Below are positions 10,096 to 18,685 of a stretch of 64,000 bases of DNA, in pieces. The notes under the pieces are model-generated. The model was not told the origin of the DNA. It did not search any database and saw nothing but the letters and a program-made list of their open reading frames with translations. The stretch is from Palsa-739 sp036512155 (lineage in GTDB: Bacteria > Actinomycetota > Thermoleophilia > Gaiellales > Gaiellaceae). The stretch is taken from assembly GCA_036512155.1 (NCBI GenBank), contig DATCBD010000039.1, positions 18,361-82,360 of the forward strand. Reading direction: 5' to 3'. A program made the position numbers and the translations under genes. Every line of letters begins with the position of its first letter. The first letter of the stretch is position 1.

Positions 10096-10817
10096 TCGCC
10101 GTGCGTGAGCCGCGCCGCCAGCGCTTCGGGGAGCCCTGCCGCTCGCATCTCCGCCTGCGTGCGCTCGACGTCGTACTCGACGCGGTGGAACGTGGCCGTC
10201 TCCGCCTCGCGGTCGAGGAGGAGGTAGGCCGCACGCCATTCGCCGTCGCGGGGCTGGCCGACCGAGCCGGGATTGAGCAGGACGCGGTCCCGCACGCCGA
10301 TTTGCGTTCCGTCCGGCGCAAGCCCGCCGGTGAGCATGTCGTCCCTCCATTCGACCTCGAGCGCAACGTGGCTGTGCCCGACGAGCACGAGCGGAAACGG
10401 GCTGACGGCCAGCGTGGCGGCGGCGGCCTCGTCGGAGAGCACGTATTCCCACACCGGGTCGCGCGCGCTTCCGTGGTACAGCGCGACCTCGTCCCGTTCG
10501 CCCTCCGGTTCGAGCCGGTCGAGGAACGCGCGCGCCGGCTCCGTCAGGATGTCGCGCGTCCACCGCGCGGCGACGGCGGCGTCGCCACGGAACTCGGCCA
10601 GGTCGATCGTTCCGCGCACGGCCAGATCGTGGTTCCCGCCCAGGCAGATATCTGCACGCGACTCGACGATCTCGCAGCACTCGTTCGGCCGCGGGCCGTA
10701 ACCGACCACGTCGCCGAGGCACCAGATCTCATCAGGCGGGGCGGCGTCGATCGCCGACAGCACCGCTTCGAGCGCGGCGAGATTCGCATGCACGTCCGAG
10801 ACGACCGCGATCTGCAC
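10092..10817 (-). CDS. Calcineurin-like metallophosphoesterase (YfcE/MJ0936 type)
   Basis: A 241-residue metallophosphoesterase with the dinuclear metal motifs in order: SDVHAN, LGDVVGYGP, GGNHD, YHGSARD, GHSH and NPGSVGQPRDG. This arrangement matches small single-domain phosphodiesterases of the Metallophos_2 group; the substrate cannot be told. GTG start at 10817. It lies between a membrane protein gene (overlap 86 bases) and the lipoprotein-kinase pair. Confidence 0.9.
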   Translation of the reverse strand: MQIAVVSDVHANLAALEAVLSAIDAAPPDEIWCLGDVVGYGPRPNECCEIVESRADICLGGNHDLAVRGTIDLAEFRGDAAVAARWTRDILTEPARAFLDRLEPEGERDEVALYHGSARDPVWEYVLSDEAAAATLAVSPFPLVLVGHSHVALEVEWRDDMLTGGLAPDGTQIGVRDRVLLNPGSVGQPRDGEWRAAYLLLDREAETATFHRVEYDVERTQAEMRAAGLPEALAARLTHGE

Positions 10818-11460
10818 CGCCCAAAGCTAGTCCCGCGAGCACCGGAACCGTCGCGGGGACGGTCGACGTGACCGCCAGCAGCAGCCCCCATGCTCCCGCA
10901 GCGAGCCCCGTCGCCGCGGCCGCGCGCAGCCGCGCGCGCACGACGACGCCGAGGAGCGCGGGGGCGAGGAGGTCGAGCCAGCCCATCGTCGCCGATCCGA
11001 ACGTCGCATCCTGGAGGCGCGGGATCGCGGGCAGGGACGCCTGGTGCAGCGCGGTACTCGCTGGCTGCACCTGCCGTGTTCCCCAGACGAGGGCGATGTC
11101 GACGAGCGCGACGACGACGAGGCCGGCCGCGATCGACCATGCAGGCGCGACGCGCGCGATGAGCCGCGCGACCGTGATCGCCGCGAGCGCGATGAGCGCG
11201 ACGGACGCCGCTTGCGCGACGAGACCGTCCGTCCGCCAGGCGACGATCCACAATCCGGCCGCGACCGGGAGCCTCCAGAGGCCCGCGGCGGCGAGCAGCG
11301 GCGTTCCGACCGCGCCCACATACGCGAGCGCGTGCGCGCCGCTGCTGCGAATGAGCACGACTCCTACGATCAACGCGACGGCAGGAGTGGCGATCCCTGC
11401 GATGCCGACGCGTCCGCGGTGCTCGGGCGGTCGCGATGCGAGCACGACCGCGGCCTGCAC
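10732..11460 (-). CDS. Multi-pass membrane protein of unknown function
   Basis: A 242-residue hydrophobic protein with about six transmembrane stretches (for example GIATPAVALIVGVVLI, ALIALAAITVARLI, AGLVVVALVDIALVWG and LLAVTSTVPATVPVLAGLAL). I do not recognise the family. The GTG at 11460 is the first standard start, but the hydrophobic frame stays open upstream to 11520 with no ATG, GTG or TTG, so a CTG around 11496 is possible; that region is the left arm of palindrome C. The last ~28 codons overlap the phosphoesterase and look like its shadow. Confidence 0.6.
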   Translation of the reverse strand: MQAAVVLASRPPEHRGRVGIAGIATPAVALIVGVVLIRSSGAHALAYVGAVGTPLLAAAGLWRLPVAAGLWIVAWRTDGLVAQAASVALIALAAITVARLIARVAPAWSIAAGLVVVALVDIALVWGTRQVQPASTALHQASLPAIPRLQDATFGSATMGWLDLLAPALLGVVVRARLRAAAATGLAAGAWGLLLAVTSTVPATVPVLAGLALGGADRGRLGRACESRRARSGAVGDRRRPA

Positions 11461-11491
11461 CGCGCAAAGAACAGCGTAGGACGGACCGAGG

Positions 11492-11661
11492 CTCAGCGGT
11501 CGCCCCGGAGGGTGGCGGCACTACTCGGCCGGCTGCAAACGCTTCGCATCGCCGCATCCTCGGTCGCGTCCGTAGCTACGGCTACGAACGCGACCTGCGT
11601 CCTTGCGCTGCTCGGTTTTCGCGCGGCCGAGCAGCACCGAACCCTCCGGAGCAACCGCTAG
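11492..11661. repeat. Nested palindromic intergenic repeat, copy C
   Basis: Outer arms 11492-11513 and 11641-11661 are complementary apart from one bulge and two G-T-compatible changes; a middle stem pairs CTCGGCCG with CGGCCGAG, and an inner hairpin is built on GTCCGTAGCTACGGCTACGAAC-like sequence. The middle contains GACCTGCGTCCTTGC, shared with copies A, B and D. The right arm contains the DUF3467 stop codon (11658-11660) and the left arm touches the 5' end of the membrane protein frame. Confidence 0.75.
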
Positions 11662-11960
11662 TGCTCGGGCGCTTCGGGCAGGTTGCGGATGCCCTCGGTC
11701 GTCTGCCACTTCGACCAGGAGTCCTGCAACGCCGCCATCAGCTCTTCGATGAAGCGGGGCGACGCATTGATCCGCGCCACGACTGCGCCGGGGACGTCGC
11801 CCTCCTCGACCTCGTGCTCGATGCGCGCGAACGTGAGCGTGAACTCGTACCGCGAGAAGCTGATGTTCGCGAAGTTCGCGTAGGCGCCGGCGATGTCCGC
11901 AGGGTCGAGATGGATGTTGAGGCGGCGCTCGCCGGTCTCTTGAATCTCGTCCTCGTCCAC
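11658..11960 (-). CDS. DUF3467 family protein
   Basis: A 100-residue acidic protein (MDEDEIQE start). The pattern ADIAGAYANFANISFSRYEFTLTFARI followed by ARINASPRFIEELMAALQDSWSKWQ matches the small DUF3467 family, whose role is unknown. No signal peptide or membrane segment. ATG 11960 is 23 bases from the divergent channel gene. Confidence 0.82.
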   Translation of the reverse strand: MDEDEIQETGERRLNIHLDPADIAGAYANFANISFSRYEFTLTFARIEHEVEEGDVPGAVVARINASPRFIEELMAALQDSWSKWQTTEGIRNLPEAPEH

Positions 11961-11983
11961 GGCGCCACGATACTAGAGGCCTC

Positions 11984-12994
11984 GTGGACCCCGTTCGCCG
12001 CCTCCGCCGGATCGAATGGCTGCTGCTCGCAGTGGCCGCCACGTTGGGCGCGGGAACGGTCGGGTTCCGGCTGACCCTGCACGAGCCCTGGCCGCAGTCC
12101 TTCTACCGGGCGATCATCACCGCCACGCTGACAGGCCTCGACACGGTGCCGTCGTCGAACGGTGCGCGTTGGCTCTCGATCGCGATGATTCTCGCCGGTC
12201 TGACGATCATCGCCTACGCCGGCGCGGTTATCGTCGAGGCGATCGCCGGCGGCGTCTTGACCGGCGCCGTGGCGGAACGGCGGAGGGAGCGCACCATCGA
12301 GAGGCTCAACGACCACTTCATCATCTGCGGCTACGGGCGCGTCGGCCGCCGCGTGGCCGAGGAGTTCCGCGCGGCGGGCGTCCAGTACGTCGTGCTCGAC
12401 TTCCGCCCGGAGTCGATCGACGCCGCGAAGGAGCACGGCGACCTCTTCATCGAGGGAGATGCGACGAAGGACGAGGACCTGCAGCATGCGGGCCTCGATC
12501 GCGCGAAGGGGCTCGTGGCCGCCTCGGACTCGGACGCCGACAACCTGTACATCGTCCTCTCGGCGCGCTCGACGCGACCCGACCTGCAGATCGTCGCGCG
12601 CGGCGCTGACGAGGACGCAGCGAAGAAGTTGAAGCTCGCCGGCGCCGATCGCGTGGTCCTCCCGTACGCGACCGCCGGCCGCACGATGGCGAACCTCGTC
12701 CTCAAGCCGCAGGTGACCGCATTTCTCGACGCGGTGACGACGGCGACCGGCCCCGATCTGCACATGGCCGAGATCGTCGTGCACCGGACGTGCCTCCAGG
12801 CGGGGAAGACCATCCGAGACATCCGGGTCCGGCACGAGACGGGTGCGCTCATCATCGCGTTGCGCAAGGGCGACGGCAGCTTCGACACGACGCCGGAGCC
12901 GGACGTCACGATCGACCCGGGCGACGTCATCGTCGGTATCGGGACGACGGACGAGCTGCAGGCGCTCGAGGATCTCTTCGCCGTTGGCGCCTGA
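11984..12994 (+). CDS. Two-TM K+ channel-like protein with RCK (TrkA-N/TrkA-C) domains
   Basis: A 336-residue protein laid out as a prokaryotic K+ channel: TM1 about residues 12-30, pore region 40-56, TM2 about 62-87, then a TrkA-N Rossmann domain starting at FIICGYGRVGRRVAEEF (~residue 107) and a C-terminal TrkA-C domain (TCLQAGKTIRDIRVRHETGALIIAL). The filter is T-L-T-G-L-D-T-V-P instead of the usual T-V-G-Y-G-D, so K+ selectivity is uncertain. GTG start 11984. The stop overlaps the argS start region by 11 bases. Confidence 0.88.
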   Translation: MDPVRRLRRIEWLLLAVAATLGAGTVGFRLTLHEPWPQSFYRAIITATLTGLDTVPSSNGARWLSIAMILAGLTIIAYAGAVIVEAIAGGVLTGAVAERRRERTIERLNDHFIICGYGRVGRRVAEEFRAAGVQYVVLDFRPESIDAAKEHGDLFIEGDATKDEDLQHAGLDRAKGLVAASDSDADNLYIVLSARSTRPDLQIVARGADEDAAKKLKLAGADRVVLPYATAGRTMANLVLKPQVTAFLDAVTTATGPDLHMAEIVVHRTCLQAGKTIRDIRVRHETGALIIALRKGDGSFDTTPEPDVTIDPGDVIVGIGTTDELQALEDLFAVGA

Positions 12995-14489
12995 TCCCGT
13001 CAGCAAGCTGGCCGAGGCGCTCGGCACGGACGTCGTGCTCGAGCGACCCGGCGAGTCCGCGCACGGCGACTACGCAACGAACGCGGCGCTGAAGCTCGCC
13101 GGCGCGCGGCGGATGGCTCCACGGGAGCTCGCGAGCGAGCTCGTTGCGCTGGCGGAATCGCTCCCGGACGTCGAGCGCGCAGAGGTCGCCGGTCCCGGGT
13201 TCGTGAACCTGTTCCTCGGTGATGCGTGGTTCGCCGACACGCTCGCGGTCGTCCTCGCCGAGGGGGACCGCTTCGGCGGCGGCAGCGCCGATCCGCGGGC
13301 GCGCTACCAGGTGGAGATGGTCTCTGCGAACCCGACGGGGCCGCTGCACGTCGCGCACGCACGCAACGGCGCGTACGGGGATTCGGTCGCGCGCCTGCTC
13401 GAGTTCGCCGGGAACGACGTGAGCCGCGAGTATTACTACAACGATTCCGGCGGCCAGATGGATCGCTTCCGCGCGTCCGTCGAGGCGATTCGGCGCGGGG
13501 AGGAGCCGCCCGCCGACGGGTATCGCGGCGACTACGTCCGCGAGCTCGCGGCGCAGCCCGGCGACCCCGTGCCCGAGATGCTGCACCGGATCGAGGCGTC
13601 GCTCGAGCGCTTCCGCATCCACTTCGACTCCTGGGAGCGGCAGAGCGTCGTCGAGCAGCGGCTTCCCGACCTACTGACGAAGCTCGACACCTACGAGAAG
13701 GACGGGGCGCTGTGGGCACGCTCGTCGGCGTACGGGGACGAGGAGGACCGTGTGCTGCTCCGTTCGGGCGACCGCAGCCCGACCTACCGCGCGGCGGACG
13801 TGCCGTATCTCGTGGAGAAGCTCGAGCGCGGCTACGACCGCGCGATCTACGTCCTCGGCGCCGACCACCACGGCACACGGAACTGGTACGCGGCGGTCGC
13901 GCGCATGCTCGGGTACGACCCCGGCCGCGTCGAGGTGCTGCTGTACCAGCTCGTGCACCTGACGAGGGGCGGCGAACAGGCGCGCATGTCGCGCCGGCGC
14001 GGCGATATCGTCTTCCTCGACGAGTTCCTCGACGAGATTGGCGTCGACGCAGCGCGCTGGTACCTCGTCAACCGCGGGCCCGACCAGACGATCGAGATCG
14101 ACGTCGACCTCGCCGCCGAGCGCTCGCAGAAGAACCCCGTGTACTACGTGCAGTACGCGCACGCGCGCATCGCCGGCATCCTCCGCAACACCGACCACGC
14201 GACGAACGACGTGTCGCTCGCGGCGCCGCTCGCGCCCGAGGAGCGCGAGCTCGTCAAACGGCTCGCCGAGCTCCCCGCCGTCCTGCGCGAGGCGACCGAG
14301 CACCGCGGGCCGCAGGCCATCCCGGCGTACGCGATCCGCGTCGCCGACGACTTTCACCGCTTCTACCACGAGCATCGCGTGCTCGAGAGCGAGCAGGAGG
14401 CCTTCCGGCTCGGCCTCTGCCGGGCGACGCAGACGGTGATCGCGCGCTGCTTGCAGCTCGTCGGCGTCGAAGCACCTGACAGGATGTAG
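12984..14489 (+). CDS. argS: Arginyl-tRNA synthetase
   Basis: A 501-residue class I synthetase that charges tRNA-Arg. It shows the N-terminal tRNA-recognition domain, SANPTGPLHVAHARNGAYGD carrying the HIGH-type motif (HVAH), GADHHGTRNWYA, a degenerate KMSKS (ARMSRRRG), and the DALR anticodon-binding domain (YVQYAHARIAGILR to the end). Slightly shorter than the usual ~550. TTG at 12984 is the only plausible start: further upstream the frame lies in the channel gene. The match to the family starts right at the TTG. Confidence 0.94.
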   Translation: MAPDPVSKLAEALGTDVVLERPGESAHGDYATNAALKLAGARRMAPRELASELVALAESLPDVERAEVAGPGFVNLFLGDAWFADTLAVVLAEGDRFGGGSADPRARYQVEMVSANPTGPLHVAHARNGAYGDSVARLLEFAGNDVSREYYYNDSGGQMDRFRASVEAIRRGEEPPADGYRGDYVRELAAQPGDPVPEMLHRIEASLERFRIHFDSWERQSVVEQRLPDLLTKLDTYEKDGALWARSSAYGDEEDRVLLRSGDRSPTYRAADVPYLVEKLERGYDRAIYVLGADHHGTRNWYAAVARMLGYDPGRVEVLLYQLVHLTRGGEQARMSRRRGDIVFLDEFLDEIGVDAARWYLVNRGPDQTIEIDVDLAAERSQKNPVYYVQYAHARIAGILRNTDHATNDVSLAAPLAPEERELVKRLAELPAVLREATEHRGPQAIPAYAIRVADDFHRFYHEHRVLESEQEAFRLGLCRATQTVIARCLQLVGVEAPDRM

Positions 14490-14493
14490 CGCC

Positions 14494-15486
14494 GTGAGCG
14501 CCCGGCAGGCACCCGACCGGAACATCGCCATGGAGCTCGTCCGCGTGACCGAGGCGGGGGCGATGGCCGCGGCCCGGTGGATCGGGCGCGGCGACAAGGA
14601 GGCGGCGGACAAGGCCGCGGTCGACGCGATGCGCTACGTCCTCGACAGCGTCGCGATGCGCGGCGTCGTCGTCATCGGCGAGGGGGAGAAGGACGAGGCG
14701 CCGATGCTCTACAACGGCGAGGAGGTCGGCAGCGGCGAAGGCCCCGAGGTCGACGTGGCCGTCGACCCGCTCGAGGGCACCCGGCTGACGGCTCTCGGTC
14801 AGCCGAATGCGATCACGGTCATCGCCGTTGCAGAGCGCGGCACGATGCTGTTCCCCGGCGCGGCCCTGTACATGGAGAAGATCGCGGTCGGGCCGGCGGC
14901 GATCGACGTGATCGACATCACGCGGAGTCCGACCGAGAACGTCCACGCCGTCGCGGATGCGCTCGGCAAGACACCGCGCGCGGTGGACGTGGTCGTGCTC
15001 GAGCGCGAACGGCACGACGCGCTCATCGCGGAGCTGCGCGAGGCCGGCGCGCGCGTTCGGCTCATCCGCGACGGCGACGTCGCGCCGTCGATCGCGGCGG
15101 CGCAGGCCGGCACCGGCGTGGACATGCTGTACGGCATCGGCGGCACGCCGGAAGGCGTGATCTCGGCTGCGGCGCTCAAGTGCGTCGGCGGAGGGATCCA
15201 GGGACGGCTATGGCCGCGGAACGACGACGAGCGCCGTCAGCTCGTCGAGGCCGGGCTCGATCCCGAACGCGTGCTGTACACGGACGATCTCGTCTCGGGC
15301 GAGGACGTCTTCGTCGCCGCGACCGGCGTCACCACCGGCGCACTGCTGCGGGGCGTGCTGTACACAGCCGACGGCGCGACCACGGATTCGATCGTCATGC
15401 GCTCGCGATCCGGCACGGTGCGGAGAGTCGTCGCGCAGCAGTCGCTGACGAAGCTCTCCGCACTCACCGGCTTCGAATACACCTAA
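14494..15486 (+). CDS. glpX: Fructose-1,6-bisphosphatase class II
   Basis: A 330-residue GlpX-type phosphatase that dephosphorylates fructose-1,6-bisphosphate in gluconeogenesis. Motifs: VVVIGEGEKDEAPML, DVAVDPLEGTRLTA (metal-binding DPLEGT), GIGGTPEGVISAAALKCVGG. Class II is the usual actinobacterial type. GTG start 14494, 4 bases after argS. Its stop codon overlaps that of the convergent aldolase gene by 4 bases. Confidence 0.95.
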   Translation: MSARQAPDRNIAMELVRVTEAGAMAAARWIGRGDKEAADKAAVDAMRYVLDSVAMRGVVVIGEGEKDEAPMLYNGEEVGSGEGPEVDVAVDPLEGTRLTALGQPNAITVIAVAERGTMLFPGAALYMEKIAVGPAAIDVIDITRSPTENVHAVADALGKTPRAVDVVVLERERHDALIAELREAGARVRLIRDGDVAPSIAAAQAGTGVDMLYGIGGTPEGVISAAALKCVGGGIQGRLWPRNDDERRQLVEAGLDPERVLYTDDLVSGEDVFVAATGVTTGALLRGVLYTADGATTDSIVMRSRSGTVRRVVAQQSLTKLSALTGFEYT

Positions 15487-16511
15487 ACCGCGACCGCCTC
15501 GCGTTCCATGGCGGGCGCATACCGCCCGCTTCGTGCGGCCGAGTTCATCTTCGCGCGGTGGTAGTACGCACGCTGGCCGGCTTCGACGTTCTCCGGCTTC
15601 CCGCTCCACGCATGCAGCGCGGGCGCCTGCAGCGCGCGGCCGTACGAGAACGACAGTTGCCACGGGTGCGGGCCGCGGGCGTTCATTGCGTTCAGATGCG
15701 CGGTCGCGTCCTCGTCCGTCTGGCCGCCGGAGAGGAACACGATGCCGGGCACCGCGGCGGGCACGTGCTTGTAGTAGGCGTGCAGGCTCTGCTCGGCGAC
15801 CTCGTCGACGCCGGCGCGCTTCGACGCTTCGTAGCCGGAGAGCACCATGTTCGGCTTGAGCAGCGTGCCGGCCACGTCGACCTTCTGGTCGAAGAGCTCC
15901 GTGTACAGCGCGGCGAGCACGCGCGAGGTGACGAACTCGCTGCGCTCGATCGTGTGCGTGCCGTCCTGCAACACCTCGGGCTCGACGATCGGGACGATGC
16001 CCGCCTCCTGGCAGAGCGCGGCATACCGGGCGAGCGCGTGCGCGTTCGTCCAGATGCAGTACTCGCTCGGGTGGGTGTCCGAGATCGAGTAGACGCCGCG
16101 CCACTTGGCGAAGCGCGCGCCGAGCTGGCGGTACTCGGCGAGCCGCTCCCGCAGGCCGTCGAGGCCCTCCGTCACCGTCTCGCCCTCGGCGTGCGCGAGC
16201 GGCTTCGCGCCCTCGTCCACCTTGATGCCGGGGATGATGCCCTTCGACTCGAGCAGCTGCGGGAACGGTGTCCCGTCCAGCGCGCTCTGCCGGATCGTCT
16301 CGTCGTAGAGGATGACGCCGCTGATGTACTCCTCGACGCCGGGCGTCGTGAAGAGCAGGTCGCGATACGCCCTCCGCGTGTCCTCGGTCGACTCGAGGCC
16401 GATCGAGTCGAAGCGCTTCTTGATGGTGCCGGTGCTTTCGTCCGCGGCAAGGATGCCCTTGCCCTCGGCGACCAGGGCCCGGGCGGTCTCGTGCAGCTCG
16501 TTGTTGGCCAT
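15483..16511 (-). CDS. Fructose-bisphosphate aldolase class I
   Basis: A 342-residue eukaryote-like class I aldolase: GKGILAADESTGTIKKRF, LLFTTPGVEEYISGVIL, KWRGVYSI, IVEPEVLQDG, the Schiff-base lysine Lys219 in TLLKPNMVLSG, and FLSGGQTDEDA. Class I enzymes need no metal. A GGGAGAG ribosome site precedes ATG 16511. It is convergent with and overlaps glpX, so the two opposing enzymes of the same step share a 3' end. Confidence 0.95.
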   Translation of the reverse strand: MANNELHETARALVAEGKGILAADESTGTIKKRFDSIGLESTEDTRRAYRDLLFTTPGVEEYISGVILYDETIRQSALDGTPFPQLLESKGIIPGIKVDEGAKPLAHAEGETVTEGLDGLRERLAEYRQLGARFAKWRGVYSISDTHPSEYCIWTNAHALARYAALCQEAGIVPIVEPEVLQDGTHTIERSEFVTSRVLAALYTELFDQKVDVAGTLLKPNMVLSGYEASKRAGVDEVAEQSLHAYYKHVPAAVPGIVFLSGGQTDEDATAHLNAMNARGPHPWQLSFSYGRALQAPALHAWSGKPENVEAGQRAYYHRAKMNSAARSGRYAPAMEREAVAV

Positions 16512-16580
16512 GCGTTTCTCTCCCGTTCGGATTCCGTCCCGAAACGGTATCGCCCGCGGGCGAGGCCCGAGGCCGGGTTC

Positions 16581-16625
16581 TCCGGGAAGAGACAGCCGCT
16601 CCCCCGGGCGGCTGCCGATCCCGGA
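16581..16625. other. Nested inverted repeat between aldolase gene and tRNA-Gly
   Basis: Outer TCCGGGA (16581-16587) pairs with TCCCGGA (16619-16625), inner CAGCCGC (16593-16599) with GCGGCTG (16608-16614). It lies in the 204-base gap upstream of both the aldolase (minus) and the tRNA-Gly (plus) genes. It does not share the core of the A-D palindromes. No other feature seen in this gap apart from the aldolase ribosome-binding site. Confidence 0.4.
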
Positions 16626-16715
16626 CGACCCCCCGCGCTTACTCGACGTCTGCGGCCATGACAGCTGAGATGCCGGAAGAGCCGATTCCTTGCGGGGCTA
16701 GAATCCGGCCCCAGC

Positions 16716-16788
16716 GCGGACGTAGCTCAGTTGGTAGAGCACTGGCTTCCCAAGCCAGGTGTCGCGGGTTCGAATCCCGTCGTCCGCT
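16716..16788 (+). tRNA. tRNA-Gly (anticodon CCC)
   Basis: A 73-nt cloverleaf: acceptor GCGGACG/CGTCCGC, D arm GCTC...GAGC, anticodon stem CTGGC/GCCAG with loop TTCCCAA (anticodon CCC, reads GGG), T arm GCGGG-TTCGAAT-CCCGT, discriminator T. CCA is not encoded. Palindrome B begins five bases after the 3' end. Confidence 0.96.
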
Positions 16789-16792
16789 TGAG

Positions 16793-16962
16793 CTAGGAGG
16801 GTCTGGGGGAATAGTGGCTGTGTCGCAGATGGTGCGCTGGATCGGCGCGCTGCTGCGTCCTCGGTTGCGTCCGTAGTGAAACTACGAACGCGCCCTGCGT
16901 CCTTGTATCGCATCCGACCAGCGCATCCCTGCGACGAGCACCATCCCGCCAAACCCTCCTAG
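16793..16962. repeat. Nested palindromic intergenic repeat, copy B
   Basis: Arms CTAGGAGGGTCTGG (16793-16806) and 16949-16962 pair with one mismatch. Inside, GTCGCAGATGGTGCGCTGG pairs with CCAGCGCATCCCTGCGAC, as in copy A. Compared with A it carries an extra central hairpin (TCCGTAG...CTACG, also found in copy C). The right arm contains the corA stop codon (16959-16961). It sits between convergent tRNA-Gly and corA, so a terminator role is plausible. Confidence 0.8.
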
Positions 16963-17963
16963 AGCCAGCGCTTGTAGCGGAAGAAGCCGAGCATCGAGAC
17001 GATGAGCGCGACAAACGACCCGAGGATCGCCCAGAAGGCGGTCTCGCTGCCGAAGCCGGGGAACTGGACGTTCATCCCGAAGAGGCCGGTGAGGAACGTC
17101 AGCGGCAGGACGACGACGCTGAAGATGGTCAACACGTACAGGATGTCGTTCTGCTGGTGCGAGATGAGCGACTCGTTCGTGTCTTCGAGCGCCTCGACCA
17201 CTTCCTTGTAGTTGTCGAGCAGGTCCCAGATGCGCTCGCTCGCGTCGACGATGTCGTCGAAATAGAGCTCGAGCTCCTCGGGCAGGAAGCGCTCGACGCC
17301 GCGCTCGAGCTGTCGCAGCGTCGGCCGCTGCGGCTTGATGATCTTGCGGTAGGAGATGATCTCCTGCTTGACCTTGTGGATGTCGCGCACGAGGTCCTTC
17401 GCGCGGATCGCGACATCGTCGATTTGCTCGTCGATCTGCTCGAGCTTGAAGCCGATCTTGTCGAGGATCGGGAAGCAGTAGTCGTACAGGTCGTCGAGCA
17501 CCTCGTAGAAGAGGCGGCCCGAGCCGCGCGCGAACAACGACTCGCGGAAGGCCTCGTTCTCGTACGCGCGCCGGAAGAGCGCCGACACGGGGCGGAGCTC
17601 GACGCTCGGCAGCGTTACGAGGTAGCTCGGCCCAAGGAAGACGTCGAGCTCGCCGGCGTTGAGGCGGCCGATCGCGTTGTCGTACACCGGGAAATGGAGG
17701 ACCGCGAAGAGATAGCTCTCGCCCTCCTCCTCCGTGTACGCGTCGACCTTGGGCCGCTGGCGGCGGGACATGACGTCCTCGACATCGAGCGGATGCCAGC
17801 CGAAGCGGTGCGCGAGTGCGAGCGCCTCCTCCTGGCTCGGACGCTCGAGGTTGATCCAGGTCAGCCCGGCGTGATGGAGCTCGGCGAGGCGGGGCGGCGG
17901 AGCGGCGTCAGCGACAGTGACCGGACGGCCGCGGCGCGTGCGGATGCGAGGCGGGCTCGGCAT
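16959..17963 (-). CDS. corA: CorA family Mg2+/Co2+ transporter
   Basis: A 334-residue CorA-type channel. A cytoplasmic N-terminal domain (alpha/beta, then the long stalk helix with QIDEQIDDV and KQEIISYRKIIKPQR) leads to two C-terminal TM helices; the signature GMN is in GLFGMNVQFPG between them, and the protein ends in the basic YKRWL. ATG 17963 chosen; a GTG 15 codons downstream is also possible. Convergent with tRNA-Gly and separated from it by palindrome B. Confidence 0.93.
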   Translation of the reverse strand: MPSPPRIRTRRGRPVTVADAAPPPRLAELHHAGLTWINLERPSQEEALALAHRFGWHPLDVEDVMSRRQRPKVDAYTEEEGESYLFAVLHFPVYDNAIGRLNAGELDVFLGPSYLVTLPSVELRPVSALFRRAYENEAFRESLFARGSGRLFYEVLDDLYDYCFPILDKIGFKLEQIDEQIDDVAIRAKDLVRDIHKVKQEIISYRKIIKPQRPTLRQLERGVERFLPEELELYFDDIVDASERIWDLLDNYKEVVEALEDTNESLISHQQNDILYVLTIFSVVVLPLTFLTGLFGMNVQFPGFGSETAFWAILGSFVALIVSMLGFFRYKRWL

Positions 17964-18050
17964 CGGTACTGAGGGGGTCTCCTGTTGCCTGCGTTGTCAT
18001 GCGTCCAAGTGTACCCAGCTCACAGCAGATCTTCAGCTTCGCGCGCTGCA

Positions 18051-18632
18051 ATGAAAACGATGCGCGGGGGACCGGACGGCAACGAGCGCCTGACGGCGGC
18101 ATCGGCCGCGGTCCTGTTCCTCATGCTCGCCGCGGAGGGCGTGACGATCCTGTCGATCCGGCAGCTGCTCTCCGTCCATGTCTTCATCGGGATGCTGCTC
18201 GTCCCGCCGGTGGCACTGAAGATCGCGAGCACGAGCTGGCGCTTCGTGCGGTACTACCGCGGAGCGCGGCCGTACCGGGAGAAGGGCCCGCCGCTGTTGC
18301 CCCTGCGGCTGCTCGCCCCGGTCGTTGTCGCGTCCACCGTCGCCGTTTTTGCCACCGGCATCGCCCTGCTCGTCCAGGGGCCCGGCCGGGGCATCGTCCT
18401 CGGGCTGCACAAGGCGAGCTTCGTCGTGTGGCTCGTCGCCACGGGTGTCCACGTGCTCGCGTACCTCTCGCGCGTCCCGCGCCTCGCCGCGGCGGACTGG
18501 AGGAGCGGCGCCTCCGCGGTGCCGGGCTCCCTCGCCCGGCGGTCGCTCCTCGCGGGCGCGGTCACGGCCGGCGCGATCCTCGCCGTGTCGACGGTCCAGT
18601 ACGCAGGACCGTGGGTACATTGGCACGGGTAA
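18051..18632 (+). CDS. Small multi-pass membrane protein, cytochrome b-like
   Basis: A 193-residue protein with about four TM helices: SAAVLFLMLAAEGVTIL, LSVHVFIGMLLVPPVALKI, LAPVVVASTVAVFATGIALL and KASFVVWLVATGVHVLAYL. Histidines at helix ends (SVHVFIG, GLHKASF, GVHVLAY, WVHWHG) could bind haem, as in b561- or DUF4405-like proteins; this is inferred from pattern only. ATG 18051 or 18060; no clear ribosome site. First gene of a redox operon with a ferric reductase-like protein, an FMN-binding protein and ApbE. Confidence 0.7.
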   Translation: MKTMRGGPDGNERLTAASAAVLFLMLAAEGVTILSIRQLLSVHVFIGMLLVPPVALKIASTSWRFVRYYRGARPYREKGPPLLPLRLLAPVVVASTVAVFATGIALLVQGPGRGIVLGLHKASFVVWLVATGVHVLAYLSRVPRLAAADWRSGASAVPGSLARRSLLAGAVTAGAILAVSTVQYAGPWVHWHG

Positions 18633-18655
18633 GGCGGACGTAAAGCCGCCGGGCT

Positions 18656-18671
18656 CTCAGGCGATCCTCAG
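18656..18671 (+). promoter_or_regulatory. Direct repeat CTCAG-N6-CTCAG before the ferric reductase gene
   Basis: CTCAG occurs at 18656-18660 and again at 18667-18671, one helical turn (11 bases) apart, 15 bases before the ATG at 18686; a GGCGG/CCGCC hairpin lies just upstream (18633-18650). Such spacing is typical of response-regulator half sites, but no regulator gene lies nearby. Confidence 0.25.
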
Positions 18672-18685
18672 ACTTTGCGGCTTTC

